In this document: positions 57,037 through 64,000 of the stretch, in pieces
Numbering within the stretch: position 1 is the first letter of the stretch
How the letters are laid out: every line of letters begins with the position of its first letter
DNA from: Glutinoglossum americanum
Lineage: Eukaryota; Ascomycota; Geoglossomycetes; Geoglossales; Geoglossaceae
DNA: 64,000 nt
Direction: 5' to 3'
Assembly: GCA_020080175.1 (NCBI GenBank)
Contig: JAGHQL010000036.1
Coordinates: forward strand, 1-64,000
Position numbers and translations under genes: made by a program
The notes under the pieces: model-generated
Told to the model about the DNA's origin: nothing
The model's input: only the letters and a program-made list of their open reading frames with translations
Databases searched by the model: none

Positions 57037-58124
57037 GTGTTGGGGTAGGCTGGTGCGGCAGAGCCTAGAAGCTGCTTAGGGGCAAAGCCAGTGTCTGTCT
57101 CCAGATTTCGAGATTGAGAGTGTTGCGAGGACAACACTACTAGCAGTGGTAGATTTGTTCTGCTGGCTGGTGCCCAAACTAATCCAACCGAGCCGAACGC
57201 CTACAAGCCAGACTAGGTCAGAATGAGATTTTCATCAGAGGACGGCGAGAATTTCATATAGCTATTAGATGTATCTAGACACGCACCTTAATATTTAAAA
57301 GGAGAAATTCTCAAAATGGATGGAAGTCTACTACATGTAGTTGGCGTTCTATTCGGTCGGTTGGCAACTATGACGTTTCCCGAGAGAAAGTTGAGTTGTA
57401 GCGCAGCTTGCAATGAGTACTCTAGCAAAGCGTCACAAACGAACGTGGCAAGCATCTACACGTATGCGCGCCAACAGAAGACAGAGTTTAGACAACAAGA
57501 ACCCGAATTTTTGTGTCTGAAACTGCCTTTGCATGCCACTTTGAGATGTTGTCAGTGAAAACCGTTGTTATCTTAGTGCCATGTCATAAACGAGCACCTG
57601 GGGTGGCTCATCCAGGACAATGTAAACAACACTAATTAGGGCTCTTAGCCAACGCACAATCCTCTGGGCCGATCGCTCTGTAGGCGTAGCAAATATTAAC
57701 AGCGTCTTGGGGCCGGTTGCGGGTCCTGCGGCCTAGTAGTCAAGCGCCCACCACTCGATTAAACCCCCGAGAAGTCGTCGCATGCTTGTTTCGCCACATG
57801 TGAATTCCCAGCCACAGCCCCAACCCATCCGCTCCAACCCCAACCAAAAGGAACACCAGAGATTTCCTACAACAGCTTTGCTTTTGGCGGGCCCAAGAGC
57901 AACGCCTTTGTGATTGGACCCATTATCGGGTGCCAGCAGATAAGGCCGCACAAAACCTCATCGCCAAGTTACTACTTTTCCTCAATCGGTCTTCCAGATC
58001 GACTCATGTCCCATCTCTCCAGATCGCCTTACCCACCTCCCCTCACCATTTTTCAAGCCGGCCTCCCTACTTCCATCGTGCAGCGATAGGTTTTGTACAA
58101 TTGCTATTAGTCCACTCAGAAATT
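57037..58124. promoter_or_regulatory. Divergent promoter region, pbs2 / ecm3
   Basis: Spacer of 1.1 kb between divergent start codons; CT-rich sequence at about 57960-58080 precedes the Ecm3 ATG. Short frames only. No gene seen. Confidence 0.5.
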
Positions 58125-60141
58125 ATGCCGTTCTTTTCAACGCCGTCCTCATTTCGGAATGCCAACTCCGTTATCTTTCGCGATCAACAACCACCTGGAA
58201 TCTCATCAAACCATGGGAATTTCGTCTTCTCTGCTCTTAAGACGGCTGCCAGTGGATCTCCGCATTCTTCTCACCCCGCACTTGGCCATCTCGTTCTACT
58301 TGTGTTTGAGGCCGTGCTTGAAGTAGTGTGTGTCAGTTTGCCTGGGTATATCGTGGCTAGGCAGGGCATGTTCGACGCGGAATCGCAAAAATTTGTTGCA
58401 AATCTGAACGTGGCTCTCTTCACGCCATGCCTAAGTAGGATTGCCGTTCAATAAGGGTCGCATCGCGGCTAATAGTCATTAGTTTTCACGAAACTTGCTT
58501 CCCAGCTTACGCTTTCAAAGCTGGTCGAATTGGCTGTCATTCCTGTGATCTTCATTATCCAGACCCTGGTCTCCTACCTTTGCTCAGTTGGGATGTCAAA
58601 AGCGCTCGGACTCAAGAAAAGACCCCGGAATTTTGTGGTGGCAATGGGTGTGAGCAGCCATGTTACCAGATGTTGTTGATAAGTCCTAACGTGCTCAAAA
58701 TTCTAGGTTTTTGGAAATTCCAACTCGCTCCCTATATCCCTTGTCATATCGTTATCACAGACACTAAAGGGCCTCCACTGGGATAAAGTACCTGGTGATA
58801 ACGATGACGAGGTAGCAGCGAGGGGTATCTTGTACCTTCTTATCTTCCAGCAGCTAGGGCAGCTTGTCAGATGGAGCTGGGGGTATCACGTACTCCTCGC
58901 CCCACCGGAAAAATATGACGAGTCCCAGGAAAACGACAACTCGCAGGTAGAACAAGGACTAATTCGATATATGGATGCAGATGATTTTGAGGAATACGAA
59001 GACACGTCGGTTTCGCCAACCTCTGACGAGACCCAGAGTCTGCTGAAGAATAGTAGCAGGGAAGATATTATGCATGATGCCCGGAAGGGAGACATTCGGA
59101 GGATTGGCGGTGACTTCTCTCAGGCAGAGACACTTTTCGAATCCGGTAATCGGACTCCCATTACCCCGTTTCAGTATCCCTCATCTGCAACCCCCCCCAC
59201 ACCTATGTCGAGAGAAGGTTCTGTCCATTCTGGCCTTACACCCGATCGGGTTACAACACCAGCAAGCGCAAATAACCTACCAACAAATACCTCAAGTGGG
59301 CAGATAACCTCATTTCCAAGCATTAGGTCGCCTACTCCAGGTAGGGAGCAAACCGATCAGACAACTATCAAAAGGTGTATTTTTCACATGAGAGCAACCG
59401 TATCCAACAGTTTTCGAACGGCTATCTACAGAGCCTCGGCTCTACTCCGTCGAATCTTCAGCTGGATGCCGAAGCCTGTGCGAAAAGCTCTCTCTAGATC
59501 GAGGGCACTCGCCCACCGCTTCCTAATGGGCTTATGGGAATTCATGAATCCTCCGTTGTGGGCCATGCTTGCTGCTATTATTGTTGCTTCGATACCTTCT
59601 CTCCAAAGACTTCTTTTCACAGAAGGGACGTTTTTATCGAACTCGGCCACCCGAGCCATTAGCCAAAGTGGTGGCGTGGCTATCCCGCTTATCCTTGTGG
59701 TGCTCGGGGCCAATCTAGCAAGAAACACACTCCCTAGCGATCCGCACCGTACTATTGAGCATGAGAAGGAGGAGACTAAGCTACTCGTAGCTTCTCTCGT
59801 GAGCCGTATGCTTCTACCAACTATTATAATGGCTCCAATACTGGCCTTGGGGGCAAAGTACATACCTATCAGTATTCTCGACGATCCCATTTTCGTAATC
59901 GTCTGCTTTCTGCTCACTGGGGCCCCGAGTGCGCTGCAGCTTGCTCAGATCTGCCAGATCAATGAAGTTTACGAGGGTGTGATGTCTAGGCTTTTATTTC
60001 AAAGCTATGTCATATGGTAAGTCCACATATTTAAACACGGCTTAAATATCGTTCTCACAGACCATTCTTAGGATCCTACCCTCTACACTTATACTTGTAA
60101 TGTGTGCTCTCGAGGTAGTGGAATGGGCTCAAGCAAGTTGA
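58125..60141 (+). CDS. ecm3: Ecm3-type auxin-efflux-carrier-family membrane transporter, 618 aa
   Basis: Member of the PIN-like/auxin efflux carrier superfamily; the yeast homologue Ecm3 affects cell wall and is thought to sit in the ER, substrate unknown. Exons 58125..58434, 58483..58649, 58707..60016, 60072..60141 (619 codons). About 60 Ser-rich residues precede the N-terminal helix bundle (LVLLVFEAVLEVVCVSLPGY; NLNVALFTPCLIFTKLASQL; VVAMGVFGNSNSLPISLV), which includes the NxxS-like crossover typical of the family. A ~230-residue hydrophilic loop (acidic, then Thr/Pro/Ser-rich) separates it from the C-terminal bundle (GGVAIPLILVVLGANLAR; PSALQLAQICQINEVYEG). The last exon encodes ILPSTLILVMCALEVVEWA. 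Shape and length fit the fungal family. Confidence 0.92.
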
Positions 60142-60874
60142 GAGACTCGTGGATTTTTGCTCTAGCCTAAAGTACGCAGTTGAATTTCCCCTCCCCTACC
60201 GCTAGATTTTTACGATAGCTGCCTCTGCATCGATTGTTTCCTGGCCTGCATTTGGAATATTACTCCCTGGGGTGGGTTGAGCGGCGTTGAGGTGTCGACA
60301 AATTTGTCGATTGGGTTCCTTTTTTGTAGCCCTAGCTTGGAAGCAATCTGCTCACAGGATTTGTTCAGTCAGGTCTTAAGGCTCGTATTGAATGCGGCAT
60401 CTTGATTTTGAGCTATTCAACCTACTTGCACTGTGTTTGCTGTACATATAAAAAAGGCGCCGGAAGGCAATTGTTTTAAATGGGTTCGATTCCTCTCGGA
60501 CGAATATTCTGATCCTGGGAGGGGGGACGCCCTAGGGTGCAAATGGGTAAACCGAAAAAATTAAGTAGATTCAGTGGCGGGGCACTTGCATTTTGTACAG
60601 TATGTCTATTGGCGCGATAAGATATGTGCGAACTCTGTACCTCTTCACTTCTCGCAACTCACCAGCGCTTCCTCACATTCCTTTGCACTACCTACCACAC
60701 GACTATACATTATTAGTCCTTTTTCACTCAAGGCCTAGCTCAATCAGTCAACACTGACAAACATTTCGTTGGGCATTCGGGATTCGACCTTGGAAACCCT
60801 AACAAAGTAGCGGAGCGTGCCTACAAAAGGTGGCTAAAACTTAATCCCTCTAACTTAGCGCTCTTTGCACTACG
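60142..60874. promoter_or_regulatory. Intergenic upstream of choline kinase
   Basis: Spacer between two plus-strand genes. It contains a GGGTTCGATTCC string at 60483 that resembles a tRNA T-loop, but no tRNA fold surrounds it. CT-rich leader-like sequence at 60640-60720. No gene seen. Confidence 0.5.
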
Positions 60875-63383
60875 ATGGATGATGACTCCAGGCTATCAAA
60901 GCCCAGCAGCACGAAAGGTTAGTCGATATTTTTTACTTTGTTTCCGGTTCCTTGATTAGTTAATCATGGCCTACCTCGTTAACCGTACATGTATGTACCT
61001 TAATGCATATCCTGTAATTTTCTTGTGTGGTCGAAATCAGTGGTAAAACTGGTCCTCGCAAGACCGCCCATCATGTTTGCCCTAAGTTCAAAACTTGTAA
61101 GGCTCTTTTTGGTGATAGTGATGAAGCTCATATTTTTAATGGTACAGTCGTTGCGATATCAGAACCAGAACCTTCTGGTAGCCGTGGTTCTCAGCATTTC
61201 CAAGGCGGGCTGGCAGCTCAGGTTCTGGACTGGCTTCAAGAGGAGAGAGCTAGAAGGGCTTCCCGAAAAGAAAAACAAAGGGAGGGAGAAAGCTCCGATC
61301 AGGAGCTGGTAGGACATCATAGGAAAACGTCAGATAGCTCTGAGGGGTCAGACACACTAGACAAGCTGGAGCAAATACTCGCAGAAAATGCGATATTTAG
61401 TTCTAGGGCGCAAAGCGCAAGGTCTACTCCTCGTCTTTTCGCTGTTGATCATAGAGGATCGGTTTCCAGTAGTCATCACTCGTCGTCCTTCCGAAAATTG
61501 AGACGACCGTCTACTGCAGCGTCGTCAGATACTGACTATCAAGACGGAGACGCCATTGTTCCAAGCTGTGATACCATACTCGATAACTCCAAGACCCTCA
61601 GCTACACCGGTGGCGCTGGGTGCTTAGACACAGATAGCTCAAGCCAGGGTAGATTGTCAAAACAAGCTCAAAAGGAGCGAGAATCCTGGGACTTTTTTAA
61701 AAACGAGATTGTAAGATTAACTCACACTCTCAAGCTGAAGGGTTGGAGGAGAGTCCCGCTGGGCTGCGGTAGAGAGATTGGGGTGGAAAGGATAAGTGGC
61801 GCCTTGACCAATGCTGTGTATATGGTATCTCCGCCAAAGAATATGCCACCACCGAAAGCAGGGCCTGCCGATAGTGCAGCGTCCCCGATGCCAACTAAGC
61901 CTCCTCCGTAAGTTTTACTCTCTATTTTCATTAGGGTATGTAAGAGGACTAAGTTGGTTATCGATTAGAAAGCTGCTACTCCGTATATACGGTCCACAGG
62001 TGGAACACCTGATTGACAGGGAGACTGAACTACAAGTCCTACAGCGTCTTGCTAGGAAAAGGATTGGGCCGCGACTACTTGGTACTTTTACTAATGGCCG
62101 TTTCGAGGAGTTTTTCTATGCTCAAACTTTGACATGCCAGGATCTTCCCTCCCCAGATACGTCTAAACAGATTGCTAAGCGCATGCGAGAGCTTCATGAC
62201 GGAATTGAGTTGTTAAAAGAAGAACGGGATGCAGGCCCAAATGTTTGGAAGAATTGGGATAAATGGGTTGAGAGATCTGAACAGGTTATTTCTTGGGTGG
62301 ACCGTATAGTGACCTTGGGACCCCAAGGCCCTAAGTGGCCCAAGCTGGGTGCTTGGAAGGACCGTGGCCTAGTCTGTGGTGTTGAGTGGTCTGTGTTTAG
62401 GCGTGCGGTAGAACATTACAGGGAATGGCTAAACGAAAAATACGGAGGAGCGGAAGCTGTCAAACAGCTGCTTGTCTTCGCCCATAACGATGTGGGCGGC
62501 ACCTAGAATTACCGCTAAGTTTGGGCATCGGGCTGACGTACTCACAGACTCAATACGGCAATATACTGCGACTTCAGCCAAGTGGGGAATCACCATTACT
62601 ACTTCCGGCTAACGAACACAAGCAGCTCGTTGTCATAGATTTTGAATACGCTGCAGCCAATCTGCCAGGACTAGAATTTGCCAATCACTTTGTGAGTTAA
62701 CGTTTATTAGAGAGTGTTGATATATGGTCATCTAATTTCTATATTATTAGACTGAGTGGTGTTATAACTATCATGATCCGGAGAAACCCTACGCATTGAA
62801 TGAAGCTCGCTTTCCAAAGCTCTCGGAGCAAAGGACATTTATTAAGGCGTACGTAGAGCATCGCTCGGCCCACCACCATTCCGGGCCAACACCTGGATCA
62901 CGTACTCCAGGCTCTATTTCCACATTCACGCTCGATGCTCGTGGCCCACCATCACAGGCTGCTGAAGATGAGGATAAGCGGGATAAAGAGACTGACAGGG
63001 AAATTGAACGACTACTACGAGACGCTAGGCTTTGGAGGGCAGCCAATTCGGCGCAGTGGGTTGCTTGGGGGATCGTTCAAGCACATCTCCCTGAGATCAA
63101 TGGCGATCTGCCAACGCCAGACCGCATGAATAGAGGCAGAGGGGAAAATTCTCAAATTCCGACGACACGTGTCTCTATCGGGACCGAAGAAATGGCGTTG
63201 AATAATGCCTCTGAAGAGGATAACCTCAATCTTGACGTAGAAGATGAGGACGAGTTTGACTACCTTGCATATGCTCAAGAACGGGCGATGTTTTTCTGGG
63301 GCGATCTCCTGTACCTGGGGGTCATCTCTCCCCACGAATTGCCTCCCCAGCTCCTTCTGAAGTTGAAAATGGTTAACTACTGA
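60875..63383 (+). CDS. Choline/ethanolamine kinase
   Basis: Phosphorylates choline (or ethanolamine) in the first step of the Kennedy pathway to phosphatidylcholine. Secure exons: 61041..61907, 62548..62691 and 62751..63383, plus 61969..62491; together ~722 codons. A ~230-residue Ser-rich N-terminal extension starts with the fungal block HHVCPKFKTCKALFGDS. The catalytic core shows the phosphotransferase loop ISGALTNAVYMV, Brenner motif HNDTQYGN (split by the intron at 62492-62547) and the choline-kinase motif VVIDFEYAAANLPGLEFANH plus FTEWCYNYHDPEKP. An insert between YVEHRS and LLRDARLW is acidic. The first exon is unclear: an ATG at about 60870 (MDDDSRLSKPSSTK) precedes a GTTAGT donor, but its phase does not match the acceptor at 61040 unless a weaker donor is used, so the start is provisional. 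Confidence 0.88.
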
Positions 63384-63456
63384 ATTTTCTAATCCGTTCA
63401 GTCATGTAACCTCAGAGTATATTGTCATCTCAAAGCCCATTTGCTTTATCTACACA

Positions 63457-64000
63457 TTATAATGGCTGAGGGTTGATACTACCAAAGAATCCCGAAACCC
63501 ATCTGAGTGGACTTTGCTTTACTTCTGCCTTCCCTTTCAGCGATTTGCGCAAGGGGTGTTCTTTCTCCCATTTCTCATCCTCTATATAAACGTTTATTGC
63601 CTCTTCCAGACTATAATTGCATTGCTTGAGATAAAGCAGGGCGAGGTCATAACTACCCAGCAGGGAACCGTACGTATACTTAGCCCACCAACACAGCTCT
63701 AGATAATATGCTAGGGAGTAGATTTTAAATGTAGAGAGAACAGCGGGGGACAAGGAGAGTGCCTACTCTGGAACTTTACATGCCACCATCCATCTTCTCA
63801 CTTTGCTCTTTCGAATCTCTTCCTCTTCACCACCAACAGGCCTGGGGCTAAGACTTGTACCAGCTCTGTAGACTTGTCCTGGTATTATCAACGTTCTCCT
63901 GGCATGGAGTAGGTTATCGGACCATATTCCATTCGCCCTTCGGAGAGTGTCTACTGATATTCCATATTGGAGAGAGAGAGAGACAAGTGTGTCGTATCTA
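63457..64000 (-). CDS. Intracellular LysM-domain protein, 3' part (5' end beyond window)
   Basis: Two exons visible: 63767..64000 (continuing right, out of the window) and 63457..63652. The first encodes a LysM domain (YDTLVSLSLQYGISVDTLRR, then NGIWSDNLLHARRTLIIPGQ), so it should bind N-acetylglucosamine-type glycans or act as a protein module. The second begins after a 114-base intron and encodes a small helical C-terminal module (DYDLALLYLKQCNYSLEEAI, then YIEDEKWEKEHP) with a UBA-like look. No signal peptide can be judged because the start is missing; the domain pair matches the non-secreted LysM proteins common in ascomycetes, not secreted effectors. It converges on choline kinase with only 73 bases between the two stops. 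Confidence 0.85.

Noticed and set aside
60470-60510. tRNA-like string GGGTTCGATTCC
   Set aside because: No acceptor stem, D-arm or anticodon arm can be paired upstream at the right distance.
1-64000. CRISPR arrays, prokaryotic operons or riboswitches
   Set aside because: Spliced eukaryotic genes throughout; no direct-repeat/spacer arrays.

Overview
The window looks like nuclear DNA of a filamentous ascomycete (Pezizomycotina). The genes are split by short GT-AG introns, mostly 40-70 bases, with CTAAC/CTGAC-like branch sites just before the acceptors. The gene set is fungal: Pbs2, Apc4, Ssh4, Ecm3, a Zn2Cys6 regulator, and a Tc1-like transposon fossil whose stops look like repeat-induced C-to-T/G-to-A change. 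I cannot name the species; the mixed, moderately GC-rich sequence and intron density would fit an early-branching class such as Pezizomycetes, but that is a guess.

Layout. 0-3.6 kb is accessory DNA: a decayed uncharacterised gene, a dead Tc1/mariner transposon and a proline/alanine-rich low-complexity locus. 4.0-9.3 kb (-) is a full-length ABCB multidrug transporter with 18 exons, divergent from a Mn-type cation diffusion facilitator (10.96-12.5 kb, +). 13.0-13.7 kb holds two short paralogous MCRI proteins. 14.2-17.4 kb (+) is a 1001-aa F-box protein. 18.1-19.6 kb (-) is an orphan protein with internal repeats. 19.8-22.6 kb (-) is Apc4. 23.6-23.9 kb (-) is a small hypothetical. 24.9-26.7 kb (-) is a PEPP-type Xaa-Pro aminopeptidase. 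27.9-31.0 kb (-) is importin beta (Kap95), divergent from a Sac/hSac2 phosphoinositide phosphatase (31.9-35.3 kb, +), which converges on the class II cAMP phosphodiesterase (36.0-37.8 kb, -). Then on the minus strand come Ssh4, Uch2 and a Zn2Cys6 factor (39.7-45.7 kb), a 3.7-kb stretch with no gene I can support, transportin Kap104 (49.4-52.4 kb), another 2.5-kb gap, and the HOG-pathway MAPKK Pbs2 (54.9-57.0 kb). The right end has an Ecm3-type carrier (58.1-60.1 kb, +), choline kinase (60.9-63.4 kb, +) and the 3' part of an intracellular LysM protein (-) that runs off the window.

Functionally this is a housekeeping neighbourhood and not one pathway. Four products belong to ubiquitin biology (F-box protein, Apc4, Ssh4 with PPxY motifs, Uch2), two are karyopherins (Kap95, Kap104), two act in stress/cAMP signalling (Pbs2, Pde1) and two in membrane lipids (Sac phosphatase, choline kinase). 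I see no co-regulated cluster. Exon structures were built by matching family-conserved residues across splice junctions and checking reading phase; totals come out in whole codons for every multi-exon gene given as complete. I found no convincing new multi-gene system. The most unusual features are the repeat tail on Kap95, the paired MCRI mini-proteins, the repeat-bearing orphan at 18-19.6 kb, two GC-AG introns and very small terminal exons.
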